The position numbers and the translations under genes are program-made. A DNA stretch of 37,466 nt from Deltaproteobacteria bacterium (GTDB taxonomy: Bacteria > Desulfobacterota > Desulfobaccia > Desulfobaccales > Desulfobaccaceae), in assembly GCA_016874895.1 (NCBI GenBank), contig VGSX01000002.1:1-37466 (forward strand), given 5' to 3'. Numbering within the stretch: the stretch's first letter is position 1; every line of letters starts with the position of its first letter. The notes beneath the pieces are model-generated. The model was not told where the DNA came from, did not search any database, and was given only the letters and a program-made list of their open reading frames with translations. Below, piece after piece: positions 16,904 through 25,752 of the stretch.

Positions 16904-18079
16904 ATGCGGCTGGGGATAATATTCCCGGGGCTTCCCCTGGGATACGACGACGCGGGCTACGCCACCCGCGCCTCCATCTTCCTCTGGCTGGAGCACCTGA
17001 CCCGGCATTTTGCAGTGGAGATGGTGTGCCCGGTGGTAGAGAGAAAGATCCAGGGGCACCGGCTGGGCGGGGATATCCGCATCTTTCCCGTCCCCGCCTG
17101 GGATAGCGGCCTGGAACTATACAGCCGCCAATTTCCCCGAGTGGCCGCGGCCATCTGGCGGCATTTCCAGGCCCGGGCCGGGGCCTGGGACGCGGTGCTG
17201 ATAATCGATCCCGACCCGCTGAGCCAGGTCGCCTTTGCCGCCGCTTGTTATTACGGCGTCCCCCGGATACTTTACCTGCGATGCAACGACTCCGAGGAAA
17301 TCCTCGCCCGGAACCAGCAAGGGTGGAGGCGGCTAGTGGCCGTGGCCTGGTGCGGGTGGCTGGAGGCGGCGGTGCCTCTAATGCTCAAGAGCTCCCCGGG
17401 AATCGTCACCGGCGGGGAATTGTACCGCAAGTACCGGCCCATCCAGCCGCGGCTGCTGAATTTTTATTCCCCTTCCATTACCTCCCAGCTTCTACGCCAG
17501 GCGAACAGTAAGGCGCCTCGGGTAAAGGGCGGCCTTCTCAGACTTCTTATGGTGGGGAATCTCGTGGCGGTGAAAGGCTTCGATCTGGCCATCCAGGCCG
17601 TGAAAATCCTGAGGGACCGGGGGATTCAAGCCACTCTGGAGATAGTGGGAGAAGGACCGGAAAGAGACCGCCTTCAGCAGTTGGCCCAGGCCCTAAAGGT
17701 GGACGGCATGGTAACCTTCCACGGCTTCAAGGCCTTTGGGGAGGACCTCTTCGCCCTGTACCGGCAGGCCGACCTGTTCCTATTGTCTTCCTTCAGCGAA
17801 GGGACTCCCAAGGTGGTGCCGGAAGCCTTTGCCTTCGGCTTGCCGGTGGTGGCCTCCCGGGTGGGGGGCATCCTGGATATGGTTCAGGATGGGGTCAACG
17901 GCTTGCTCATTGAACCCGGCAGCGCCAAGGAGCTCGCAGCCGCGATTGAGAAGCCGGCCCGGTCCCCGGAATTATTGCAAAGACTCAGCGAGGGCGCCGC
18001 GGCCGCCGCCCCCCGGTTCGTCCTGGAAAACCAGGTGGACCGGTTGGCCGAAGCTATCCGCGCCTGGGCCCGGCCATGA
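16904..18079 (+). CDS. GT4-type glycosyltransferase
   Basis: GT-B fold, retaining glycosyltransferase group 1. The N-terminal half opens MRLGIIFPGLPLGYDD. The C-terminal nucleotide-sugar domain has LLMVGNLVAVKGFDLAIQA, then GEGPERDRLQQLA, and the E-x7-E motif SEGTPKVVPEAF (Glu299, Glu307). The frame is open upstream to 16799, but the ATG at 16904 is preferred because it has AAGGGA nine bases before it, lies after the previous stop, and gives the normal family N-terminus. Sugar and linkage unknown. Confidence 0.9.
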   Translation: MRLGIIFPGLPLGYDDAGYATRASIFLWLEHLTRHFAVEMVCPVVERKIQGHRLGGDIRIFPVPAWDSGLELYSRQFPRVAAAIWRHFQARAGAWDAVLIIDPDPLSQVAFAAACYYGVPRILYLRCNDSEEILARNQQGWRRLVAVAWCGWLEAAVPLMLKSSPGIVTGGELYRKYRPIQPRLLNFYSPSITSQLLRQANSKAPRVKGGLLRLLMVGNLVAVKGFDLAIQAVKILRDRGIQATLEIVGEGPERDRLQQLAQALKVDGMVTFHGFKAFGEDLFALYRQADLFLLSSFSEGTPKVVPEAFAFGLPVVASRVGGILDMVQDGVNGLLIEPGSAKELAAAIEKPARSPELLQRLSEGAAAAAPRFVLENQVDRLAEAIRAWARP

Positions 18080-18834
18080 TCATCCTTGCCTACCACAGCA
18101 TCGCCCCCCACGGCGAACTGCCTCTGTCGGTAAAGGTGGAGGAATTTGCCCGGCAGATGCAATACTTTCATGAACAAGGCTGCCAGGGTTGTTCCCTGGA
18201 GGAAGCCCTGGCCAGTGAGGACCGGGGCAATGGAGAACGCCGCGTGGTCCTGACCTTCGACGACGGTTACGGGGACAACTATGCCAATGCCTTCCCCGTC
18301 CTGGCCCGCCTTGGCTTTACCGCCACCATTTTTGTGGCGGTCTCCTTTGTGGGTTCCCGCCGGACCTTCCCCTGGCATAGCCGCACGAGCCCGCGGCCCC
18401 TGGATTGGGGAGAAATCGCCGAAATGGCCCAGCAGGGGATAGTCTTCGGCTCCCACACCTTGAGCCATCCGGACCTCACTCAGATTCCGGTCGAGGACGC
18501 CTGGCGGGAAATCGCCCAATCCAAGGACATCCTGGAGCAGCGCCTGGGGTTGGAGGTGACGTCCTTCTCCTACCCCAAGGGAAAACTTAGCCGGGAAATC
18601 CAGGAAATGGTGCAAGCTGCAGGCTATAAACAGGCAGTGGCCCTCCGCCCCCCCCAGGGTGCGGCTCCGGGAAGGTTTGCCCTACCCCGGTTGGAAGTCA
18701 GCGCCAGGGATTCCTCTCCCGTGTTCCGCTTCAAAGTGTCGCGCCTGTACCAGAAACTGACTGACTGGGGTCTGGACGGTTATCTGAATAGAAACTGGTT
18801 TTACTCTTTGAAGAAAAAATTTTCTACCCGGTAG
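18076..18834 (+). CDS. Polysaccharide deacetylase (NodB family)
   Basis: 252 residues, carbohydrate esterase 4 fold. Motif 1 is TFDDGY (60-65), with the base and metal Asp; motif 2 is SHTLSHPDL with His127 and His131 as metal ligands. VTSFSYPKGK near 165 matches motif 3. The start is ATG inside the stop of the GT4 gene (ATGA). No signal peptide is seen, so it may act in the cytoplasm on a lipid-linked or nucleotide sugar precursor. Removing N-acetyl groups would leave free amino groups on the glycan. Confidence 0.9.
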   Translation: MIILAYHSIAPHGELPLSVKVEEFARQMQYFHEQGCQGCSLEEALASEDRGNGERRVVLTFDDGYGDNYANAFPVLARLGFTATIFVAVSFVGSRRTFPWHSRTSPRPLDWGEIAEMAQQGIVFGSHTLSHPDLTQIPVEDAWREIAQSKDILEQRLGLEVTSFSYPKGKLSREIQEMVQAAGYKQAVALRPPQGAAPGRFALPRLEVSARDSSPVFRFKVSRLYQKLTDWGLDGYLNRNWFYSLKKKFSTR

Positions 18835-18843
18835 AGACTTAAC

Positions 18844-20037
18844 GTGCGACTCGCGGTCATCACTGATCAGCCATTCTGGTTTGATGGCACCAGGTACACC
18901 ACCAACGCCACGTTCATCAACTTTGTGCTTTCTTTCAAAGCCTGCGTGGACAAGATGATGCTAATCGCCCCCCTGTCCATTACCAAAGAGTGCCGGGGGA
19001 ACTTTGTGGTGGGGCTGGAGGACGAACGGGTGGAACTGGTGCCCATGCCGTTCTTTAAAAATTCCACCGAGATGTATTACCGGTTTCATGCGCTGGCTGG
19101 GCCCATATGGCGTTTATTCAAAAGCAACCTAAAAAATTGGGACCTGGCCTGGATTGTGGGGATGCACCTCCCCCAGTTGATGTTTTATCGGATGGCCAAT
19201 AACGGCTCCCGGAAACTCTTTTTCTATATTCGGAGTAATATCGCCAAGGAAACCGAAAGCCAGGGCTACCGCGGGATAAAAGGCGTTTGCGCCCGGATGC
19301 TCTCCGGGTTCCTGGCATCCCAACTGTTGCGGGCCAGTCAATCCACTCCCTTTTTCGTGGTGGGGGACGAGTTGTTTGAGATGTACTCCGGCCCGAGCAA
19401 GCGGGTTTACAAGGTTTACCCCACCCTCGTGTACGAAAAGGATATCGTGACGGGCGTGCGGCCTCGCGGTCCGGGACCCACGGTGCTCCTGTGCGTGGGC
19501 CGGCTGACGCCGGAAAAGAATCTGGAGGTTCTGGTGGAGGCGATGGACCTCCTGCGGCGGCAGGGCGATGGCGACTTCGTCTGCTGGCTGGCAGGGAGTG
19601 GGAAGGAAGCAGCCCCCCTGCGCGCATTAATAAGTCAAAAGGGGCTGGATGCCTATTTCGATTTCAAGGGTTATGTGCCCCATGGTCCGGACTTGTTTGC
19701 TCTTTACGATGCCGCCCACATTTATGTCAGTCCCTCCCGGACCGAGGGCCTTCCCAAGACTTTTTACGAGGCCATGGCCCGGGGCTTGCCCATAATCTCC
19801 ACCCGGGTGGGAGGCATCCCGGAAATCGTCGCGGATGGTGAAAACGGCTTGTTAGTCCCTCCGGGAGACCCTCAATCCCTGGCTGCGGCCATAAAAAGAT
19901 TGACTTCGGATTCGGGATTAAGAGAATCCTTAAGCTGGGGCAGTATTAATAAAGTCCGGGATTTTACCCTGGAGAAGCAACGGGACCGGATGTTCCACAT
20001 TCTGAAAGATGAGATCCTGGGGAGAGGGAGAGTTTGA
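18844..20037 (+). CDS. GT4-type glycosyltransferase
   Basis: 397 residues, GT-B fold. The C-terminal domain carries LLCVGRLTPEKNLEVLVEA, then LAGSGKEAAPLR and the E-x7-E motif TEGLPKTFYEAM (Glu301, Glu309), followed by ISTRVGGIPEIV and NGLLVPPGD. Start is GTG at 18844, nine bases after the deacetylase stop. It is only distantly like the GT4 at 16904, so the two probably make different linkages. Confidence 0.9.
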   Translation: MRLAVITDQPFWFDGTRYTTNATFINFVLSFKACVDKMMLIAPLSITKECRGNFVVGLEDERVELVPMPFFKNSTEMYYRFHALAGPIWRLFKSNLKNWDLAWIVGMHLPQLMFYRMANNGSRKLFFYIRSNIAKETESQGYRGIKGVCARMLSGFLASQLLRASQSTPFFVVGDELFEMYSGPSKRVYKVYPTLVYEKDIVTGVRPRGPGPTVLLCVGRLTPEKNLEVLVEAMDLLRRQGDGDFVCWLAGSGKEAAPLRALISQKGLDAYFDFKGYVPHGPDLFALYDAAHIYVSPSRTEGLPKTFYEAMARGLPIISTRVGGIPEIVADGENGLLVPPGDPQSLAAAIKRLTSDSGLRESLSWGSINKVRDFTLEKQRDRMFHILKDEILGRGRV

Positions 20038-20053
20038 TGTCTCTTATTGCACT

Positions 20054-20094
20054 GGGGCACCAACAGTTCATGTCATCTCGTGCCCTCTCTTTTT
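20054..20094 (+). terminator. Possible terminator or attenuator after the second GT4
   Basis: GGGCAC (20055-20060) pairs with GTGCCC (20080-20085) around a 19-base loop and is followed by TCTCTTTTT. The stem is short and the loop long, so it may only reduce read-through into the next genes. Confidence 0.35.
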
Positions 20095-20123
20095 GATCAG
20101 GGGCCATACCGCCGGAACTAGGC

Positions 20124-20825
20124 ATGGAAAGACCAGCAAAGCGTGAGATTGAACGAATAAGGGAAGTCTATGGAAAGCGCACCGGCATTTCGCCGCGTTA
20201 TTCTCTTTTCAATAGCGGAGAGTTGTATGCTTATCAGCAGAGAGAACGCGGGATTATCCAGGCGTTAAAAGATTCGGCCTTCGAGAGTTTATCGGGAAAA
20301 AGAATATTGGATCTGGGATGCGGCAATGGAAATATCCTTCGGGACTTCCTCAGGTATGGGGCCTCTCCCCGGAATCTTTTCGGCATCGACTTGCTTGAGG
20401 ACCGGCTCACCACCGCCAAAAGGATTTGCCCCAATATTTCCTTTATTTTGGGAAGTGGTGAAGCCTTACCCCATGTAGACCGCACCTTTGACTTGATTAT
20501 TTGCTTTACGGTATTCTCTTCGATTTTAGATGATGAGATTCAAAAAAACCTGGCCGAAGAGGTGTTGCGGGTTTTGAAGGAAGGCGGGGCTATTTTATGG
20601 CTTGATTTTTTTATCAGTCACCCTCTGAATCCGGATACCCGGGGAGTGAGCAAAAGGAGAATCAGGGCCCTGTTCCCTAACTGCCAGCTTAACTTGACTC
20701 GGTCCATCTTGGCTCCCATTATCTACCGGAGGTTGGTTCCTTATTCCTGGCTGGCGGCGCTCTTTCTGGAAAAATTGAAAATCTTCAACACCTACTATTT
20801 GGGATTGATCACAAAACCGAAATGA
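20124..20825 (+). CDS. Class I SAM-dependent methyltransferase
   Basis: 233 residues. Motif I is ILDLGCGNGN (61-70); FGIDLLEDRL is the acidic strand; FDLIICFTVFSSI follows. The C-terminal part (RRIRALFPNCQLN, then PIIYRRLVPYSWLAALFLEKL) is typical of methyltransferases of polysaccharide loci with a membrane-leaning helix. It is the fourth methyltransferase in the run and distinct from the others. It begins a new block after an 86-base gap that holds a possible terminator. Confidence 0.84.
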   Translation: MERPAKREIERIREVYGKRTGISPRYSLFNSGELYAYQQRERGIIQALKDSAFESLSGKRILDLGCGNGNILRDFLRYGASPRNLFGIDLLEDRLTTAKRICPNISFILGSGEALPHVDRTFDLIICFTVFSSILDDEIQKNLAEEVLRVLKEGGAILWLDFFISHPLNPDTRGVSKRRIRALFPNCQLNLTRSILAPIIYRRLVPYSWLAALFLEKLKIFNTYYLGLITKPK

Positions 20826-20949
20826 AGTCGTCGGCCAGGGCTGAAGCAAAGCAGACAGGCAACTCACCCAGTGACATGGTAATAATCTTAATAACCGGAG
20901 GCTGTGGTTCCGGTAAAGGCAGGGAAACTGCAAATAGGAGAACCTAATA

Positions 20950-22158
20950 ATGAATAAAAAGATAGCAATTCTGGGAGGGGACGGTTTTTGCGGCTGGCCT
21001 ACAAGCCTAGGATTATCCCTTGCGGGTTACGATGTCACCATTGTGGACAATCTGGTGCGGAGAAAAATCGACGTGGATTTGGAATGCGAATCACTGACCC
21101 CCATCCAATCCATAAGCACCCGCCTGGCATTGTGGAAGCAATTGACTGGCACAACCATAAACTTTTTTAACTTCGACGTGGCCCGGAATTACCACCGGTT
21201 GTTGACTCTTTTAAAAGAACTGCAGCCGGCGGCGGTGGTGCATTTTGCCGAGCAACGGTCGGCGCCTTATTCAATGAAAGCGTCATATTACAAAAGATAT
21301 ACTGTTGATAATAATATCAATGCCACCCATAATCTGCTTTGCGCCATAGTGGAATCCAAGACCGATATCCACGTGGTGCATTTGGGAACGATGGGAGTAT
21401 ATGGTTATGGAACAGTAGGGATGCAGATTCCCGAGGGTTACTTAAAGGTGAAAGTCCATGTGGACGGGGAAGAAAAAGAAATGGAGATTATTTATCCTCC
21501 CAACCCCGGGAGCGTCTATCATATGACCAAGACCCAAGATGCGCTCATGTTTTTGTACTACAACAAAAACAATGGCATACGGATCACCGACTTACACCAA
21601 GGGGTGGTCTGGGGTACCAATACTCCTGAGACTTCAATGCACGAGGGACTGATAAACAGGTTTGATTATGATGGAGATTATGGGACAGTGTTGAACCGGT
21701 TTCTCATGCAAGCCGCCATCGACCATCCCCTTACGGTCCATGGTACGGGCGGACAAACGCGGGCTTTTATCCATATCAGGGATACGGTTAATTGCATCAA
21801 GCTGGCCATTGAAAACCCCCCGCAGCCGGGGACTCCGGTGGATATCTTCAATCAAGCCACCGAATGCCATACCATCCGTGATTTGGCTAAGAAAGTAGCC
21901 ACGATAACCGGAGCTGAAATAAGGTACTATAGAAATCCTCGAAAGGAGAGTGCCGAAAATAGCCTCAGTGTGTGCAACGAGAAATTCCTCCGACTGGGAT
22001 TGAACCCCATTACCTTGAGTGAAGGGTTGATGACGGAAGTGCTGGAAATAAGCAAAAAATACCAGGACAGGTGCGACAAGTCGAAGATTATCTGTACTTC
22101 CACTTGGCTGGATGACATCATGCCGGATTGGGAAGGTTCACCGGAGCCCGTTGTTTAA
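20950..22158 (+). CDS. SQD1-family SDR, divergent paralogue
   Basis: 402 residues, extended SDR resembling UDP-sulfoquinovose synthase. It shares the opening GGDGFCGWPT, the EQRSAPYSM block, the catalytic Thr147 (LGTMG), Tyr190 and Lys194 (YHMTKTQ), TGGQTRAFIHIRDTV and FNQATE. These sit almost where plant SQD1 has Thr145, Tyr182 and Lys186. It departs from SQD1 after LGTMG: instead of EYGTPNIDIEEG it reads VYGYGTVGMQIPEG, and it lacks the late HYYN/LGLEPHYL block. The reaction may thus be a related keto-glucose chemistry rather than sulfonation. AGGAGA precedes the ATG. Compare with the gene at 24601. Confidence 0.85.
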   Translation: MNKKIAILGGDGFCGWPTSLGLSLAGYDVTIVDNLVRRKIDVDLECESLTPIQSISTRLALWKQLTGTTINFFNFDVARNYHRLLTLLKELQPAAVVHFAEQRSAPYSMKASYYKRYTVDNNINATHNLLCAIVESKTDIHVVHLGTMGVYGYGTVGMQIPEGYLKVKVHVDGEEKEMEIIYPPNPGSVYHMTKTQDALMFLYYNKNNGIRITDLHQGVVWGTNTPETSMHEGLINRFDYDGDYGTVLNRFLMQAAIDHPLTVHGTGGQTRAFIHIRDTVNCIKLAIENPPQPGTPVDIFNQATECHTIRDLAKKVATITGAEIRYYRNPRKESAENSLSVCNEKFLRLGLNPITLSEGLMTEVLEISKKYQDRCDKSKIICTSTWLDDIMPDWEGSPEPVV

Positions 22159-22182
22159 ACATTGGAACATGGTTATTGAAAT

Positions 22183-23313
22183 ATGCGTTATCTCTTCTGG
22201 CTGCAGGTTCTTATCGTGGTGCATGTATGGGTAGGGTATATAATATTATTAAAAATATTATCAATTTTCTTAAAGAGAGAAGTTAACCTGGAGGGGCCCC
22301 TGCCGGGGGTTACGGTCCTGCTCACTGTCCATAATGAGGAGAAACTGGTTGAATCCCGAATTAAAAATCTGTTGGACTCCCAATACCCCCGGGAGTTGCT
22401 GGAGATCCTGGTGGCCTCCGATGGCTCTACGGATGCCACTGATCACCTGGTCAGCTCCCTGTCCCTGACCGACCACCGCATCAAACTGTTCGCCACCCAA
22501 GGGGGAGGGAAAAGTTTTACCCAGAACCAGGCCATCCCACGGGCCCATAATGAAATCGTCCTCTTGACGGACGGCAGCACCACCTTTGAACCCCATGCCA
22601 TTAAAGGTCTGGTAAGGCATTTTAACGATGAAAGCGTGGGCTGCGTAACGGGAAGATGTCTCTTGAGGGAAAAAGACAATAGTATATCTGCCTCCCACTC
22701 AATTTATTGGAAAGCGGAGATGCTCATCAGAAGGCTGGAAAGCAGCATAGGCACGTTACATACTGCTTCGGGGCAGTTCATGGCTTTTAGAAAATCCTTA
22801 TTCAGACCTTTCAGTTGCAAATATGGCGATGACTGTATAATTCCATTGGATATTTTACTGCAATATTTTAGGGTCGTGCACGAGGACAAGTTATTAGCCT
22901 ATGAGGAATTTCCCTCGACAATAAAAGGAGAATTGAAAGCCCGAACCAGGATGACTCTTCGAAATCTGACCTGCACCCTTAGTAAATACCCATTACTTAA
23001 CCCCATAAAATATCCCTTGATTTCTTTGTCAATTTTCTCCCATAAATTATTGCGTTGGTTGACGCCTTTTTTTCTGTTAGCCATCTTTATTTCAAACTTA
23101 TTATTGGTGGGGGAGAGTTCAATTTACCCCCTGACTTTATGGGCCCAATTAATTTTTTACGCCCTGGGCCTCATTGGCCTTATCGGGGAACAAAGGGGCC
23201 ACCGCCTCCCCCTGGCGTCATTGGTATTCAGTTTCTTATTGGCCAATCTGGGATTTTTCTTAGGAGTAATTAACGCAATTATTGGTAAGGAAATAACTTC
23301 TTACGAGACATGA
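22183..23313 (+). CDS. Membrane-bound GT2 glycosyltransferase
   Basis: 376 residues: one N-terminal membrane helix (about 5-27), a cytoplasmic GT-A domain, and three or four C-terminal helices from about 275. The catalytic domain has TVLLTVHNEE, ILVASDGSTDATD, LLTDGST at the DxD position, and KARTRMTLRN, the counterpart of the Q/R-x-x-RW region of processive synthases. The layout is that of BcsA/HAS-like GT2 enzymes, though shorter. Its TGA overlaps the ATG of the small downstream gene (ATGA). Confidence 0.88.
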   Translation: MRYLFWLQVLIVVHVWVGYIILLKILSIFLKREVNLEGPLPGVTVLLTVHNEEKLVESRIKNLLDSQYPRELLEILVASDGSTDATDHLVSSLSLTDHRIKLFATQGGGKSFTQNQAIPRAHNEIVLLTDGSTTFEPHAIKGLVRHFNDESVGCVTGRCLLREKDNSISASHSIYWKAEMLIRRLESSIGTLHTASGQFMAFRKSLFRPFSCKYGDDCIIPLDILLQYFRVVHEDKLLAYEEFPSTIKGELKARTRMTLRNLTCTLSKYPLLNPIKYPLISLSIFSHKLLRWLTPFFLLAIFISNLLLVGESSIYPLTLWAQLIFYALGLIGLIGEQRGHRLPLASLVFSFLLANLGFFLGVINAIIGKEITSYET

Positions 23314-23546
23314 AGGGGGCGATTTTATTGCAAAAAGAATATCCGATTGATCCTGGCGAAACCCTCCATTCATTAATCGCCAAATCAAAAGATCTGGGCG
23401 CCCAACTCATCATCGAAGTGGTGGACCAGTTTAAGCAAGGAACGGTGCAACCCAAGGAAAATGATCCTCAAAAGGGCGCCTACTACGGTTTTCCCGACCG
23501 ACTGGCGGTTAAACAATTCTTGGCCAAGGGTTTGAAATTCCGATAA
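23310..23546 (+). pseudogene. C-terminal fragment of a formyltransferase-like protein
   Basis: 78 residues that match the end of the formyl-transfer domain found in methionyl-tRNA and sugar N-formyltransferase relatives: GAILLQKEYPIDPGETL, then LIAKSKDLGAQLIIE, GTVQPKEND and YYGFPDRLAVKQFLAKGLKFR (split here). In the family this part follows the catalytic Asn, His and Asp, all of which are absent, so the product should have no transfer activity. Upstream sequence is the intact GT2 C-terminus, so the missing part was lost by deletion, not frameshift. The ATG sits in the GT2 stop, so the stub may still be translated. It suggests that an ancestral version of the locus made an N-formylated amino sugar. 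Confidence 0.65.
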
Positions 23547-23620
23547 ATTCGGAAAGGCTGGTCAGTAAAGGTTTAAACTGAAGGGAGGCGTCTCCGATTA
23601 CCGCGACGAAAGAGAAACCT

Positions 23621-24583
23621 ATGATACTTATTACCGGAGGAGCCGGTTTCATCGGTGCTAATCTCGTTCGGTCCCTAACTTCCTCGGGGTGTAGGCTAAA
23701 GGTGCTGGACAACTTGAGCGCCGGCAGGGCCGAGGATCTGGCCGGATTGCCGGTGGAGTTTCTGCAGGGAGACATCCGCCACCGCACGGACGTGGCCGCG
23801 GCCATGGCCGGGGTGGAGGCGGTGGTGCATCTGGCCGCCGACACCGGGGTGGTGGATTCGGTGGCCAACCCCGAATTCAACCTGGAGGTTAACGTCAGAG
23901 GGACTTTCAACCTCCTCCAGGAGGCGGTGGCCTGCCAGGTGGAGCGTTTCGTATTCGCCTCCACCGGGGGAGCCATTATGGGGGAAGTCACCCCTCCGGT
24001 GCATGAGGACATGGTGCCACGCCCCATCTCGCCTTACGGCGCCAGCAAGTTGGCCGCCGAGGGTTACTGCTCGGCCTTTTGGGGAAGCTACGGCCTCAAG
24101 ACCATATCCCTGAGATTCTCCAACGTGTACGGGCCGTTTTCTTACCACAAAGGCAGCGTTATCGCCAAACTCTTCCGTCAGGTCATGGTGGGCGAGCCTA
24201 TCACCATTTTTGGGGATGGGGAGCAGACCCGGGATTTTGTCTTTGTGGCCGACCTATGTGAGGCCATCCGCGCCGCCCTGGAGGCAGACTTGCCCTTTGG
24301 CCAGGCTCTCCAGTTGGGCACCGGCCGGGAAACCAGCATCAACCAGTTGGTGGCAATGATGCGGCAGGTGGTGCAGGAGGCGTCCTTCCCCCCGGTGAAG
24401 CATGTCCCGCCCCGGGCCGGGGAAGTATCGCGCAATTTCGTTAAAATCGATAAGGCAAAAAAGTTTTTGGGGTTCGACCCCAAAACCGGGTTGCTCGAGG
24501 GTTTGCAGCTTACCTGGCAGTGGTTCCGGCAACAGCCACTAGCCGCCGGAGCGATTGATCCAGCCAATTTTCCCAACCCTTAG
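23621..24583 (+). CDS. NAD-dependent NDP-sugar epimerase (GalE/WbpP-like SDR)
   Basis: 320 residues, extended SDR. NAD site TGGAGFIG (5-12); VLDNLSAGR after the second strand; catalytic Tyr139 and Lys143 (YGASK) with STGG as the Ser/Thr element; LRFSNVYGP and GDGEQTRDFVFVADL for substrate binding. Most likely a UDP-sugar 4-epimerase (glucose/galactose or N-acetyl forms). It follows the formyltransferase stub by 74 bases and precedes the SQD1 gene, so it may feed the same branch. Confidence 0.88.
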   Translation: MILITGGAGFIGANLVRSLTSSGCRLKVLDNLSAGRAEDLAGLPVEFLQGDIRHRTDVAAAMAGVEAVVHLAADTGVVDSVANPEFNLEVNVRGTFNLLQEAVACQVERFVFASTGGAIMGEVTPPVHEDMVPRPISPYGASKLAAEGYCSAFWGSYGLKTISLRFSNVYGPFSYHKGSVIAKLFRQVMVGEPITIFGDGEQTRDFVFVADLCEAIRAALEADLPFGQALQLGTGRETSINQLVAMMRQVVQEASFPPVKHVPPRAGEVSRNFVKIDKAKKFLGFDPKTGLLEGLQLTWQWFRQQPLAAGAIDPANFPNP

Positions 24584-24600
24584 CAAGGGATTAATAATCC

Positions 24601-25752
24601 ATGAAAGTTCTCATCCTGGGCGCCGACGGCTATCTTGGATGGCCCACCTGCATGTACTTCTCCCGGCGGGGACATGAAGTCATGGGGGTTGATAACTACT
24701 TCCGGCGGGGAGCCGCCGTGGAGCTGGACTGCGAGCCCCTGTTTCCCACGCCCAACTTGATCCGGAGGGCGGAGATCTGGGAAAAGTTAAGCCGGCGGAC
24801 CATCGAGGTGCGCATCGGCGATGCCACCGACTATGGTTTCCTTAACCGGGCCTTTGAGGATTTCAGGCCCGAGGTGGTGGTGCACTATGCGGAACAGCCC
24901 TCCGCGCCCTACTCCATGGTCAACCGGGACAAAGCCGCCCTGACCCTCACCAACAATCTCCTGAGCACCCTTAACATCATCCACGCGGTGCATGAGTCCA
25001 GCCCTGATTGTCATATCATCAAGCTGGGCACCATGGGGGAATACGGCACCCCCAATATCGACATCGAAGAAGGTTGGTTGGAAATCGAGCACAAGGGCCG
25101 CAAAGACAAATTCCTGTTCCCCCGCCAGGCCAGCTCCCTTTATCACACCACGAAAATCCAGGATACTGACCTGCTGTGGTTTTACGTCAGAACGTGGGGA
25201 ATCAGCGTCACCGATTTGATGCAGGGGCCGGTTTACGGCTTGTCAACGGAGGAAGCCAATCTCGATGAAAGTTTGATGCCCAATTTTAACTATGATGAGA
25301 TCTTCGGGACCGTGCTGAACCGGTTCATCGTCCAGGCGGTGGCTGGGCATCCCCTCACCATTTACGGCCGCGGCGGCCAAATCCGGGGCTACATCAACCT
25401 CAAGGATACCCTGCAGTGCGTTTACCTGTCGGCCCTTAATCCGGCCCGCCGGGGTGAGCTGAGAATCTTCAACCAGGTGACCGAGACCTTCTCCGTCAAT
25501 GAACTGGCCGAAAAGGTGACGCGGGTGGGGGAGAAGCTGGGATACTCCGTCAGGTCGAACTACCTGCCCAACCCCCGTATTGAAAAAGAGGAACATTATT
25601 ATAATCCCACCTACACCGGCTTGCTGGAGCTGGGTCTGGAACCCCATTATTTAACGCATGAGACTCTGTCCGAGATGTTCCAGGTAGTGGAGAAGTATAA
25701 GGACAATATCAATATGTCGGCGATTTATCGCGGAGTGAAATGGCATAAGTAA
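24601..25752 (+). CDS. sqdB: UDP-sulfoquinovose synthase (SQD1/SqdB family)
   Basis: 383 residues. It matches SQD1 block by block: LGADGYLGWPT at the NAD site, EQPSAPYSM, KLGTMGEYGTPNIDIEEG (18 residues, as in plant SQD1), catalytic Thr144, Tyr181 and Lys185 (YHTTK), YGRGGQIRGYINLKDT, FNQVTETFSVNELAE, NPRIEKEEHYYN and LGLEPHYL. SQD1 combines UDP-glucose and sulfite to give UDP-sulfoquinovose, usually for the sulfolipid SQDG. No sulfolipid synthase (SqdX/SqdD) is seen here, so the sugar is more likely used in the polysaccharide. It lies 17 bases after the epimerase and is the last intact gene of the first + strand run. Confidence 0.88.
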   Translation: MKVLILGADGYLGWPTCMYFSRRGHEVMGVDNYFRRGAAVELDCEPLFPTPNLIRRAEIWEKLSRRTIEVRIGDATDYGFLNRAFEDFRPEVVVHYAEQPSAPYSMVNRDKAALTLTNNLLSTLNIIHAVHESSPDCHIIKLGTMGEYGTPNIDIEEGWLEIEHKGRKDKFLFPRQASSLYHTTKIQDTDLLWFYVRTWGISVTDLMQGPVYGLSTEEANLDESLMPNFNYDEIFGTVLNRFIVQAVAGHPLTIYGRGGQIRGYINLKDTLQCVYLSALNPARRGELRIFNQVTETFSVNELAEKVTRVGEKLGYSVRSNYLPNPRIEKEEHYYNPTYTGLLELGLEPHYLTHETLSEMFQVVEKYKDNINMSAIYRGVKWHK

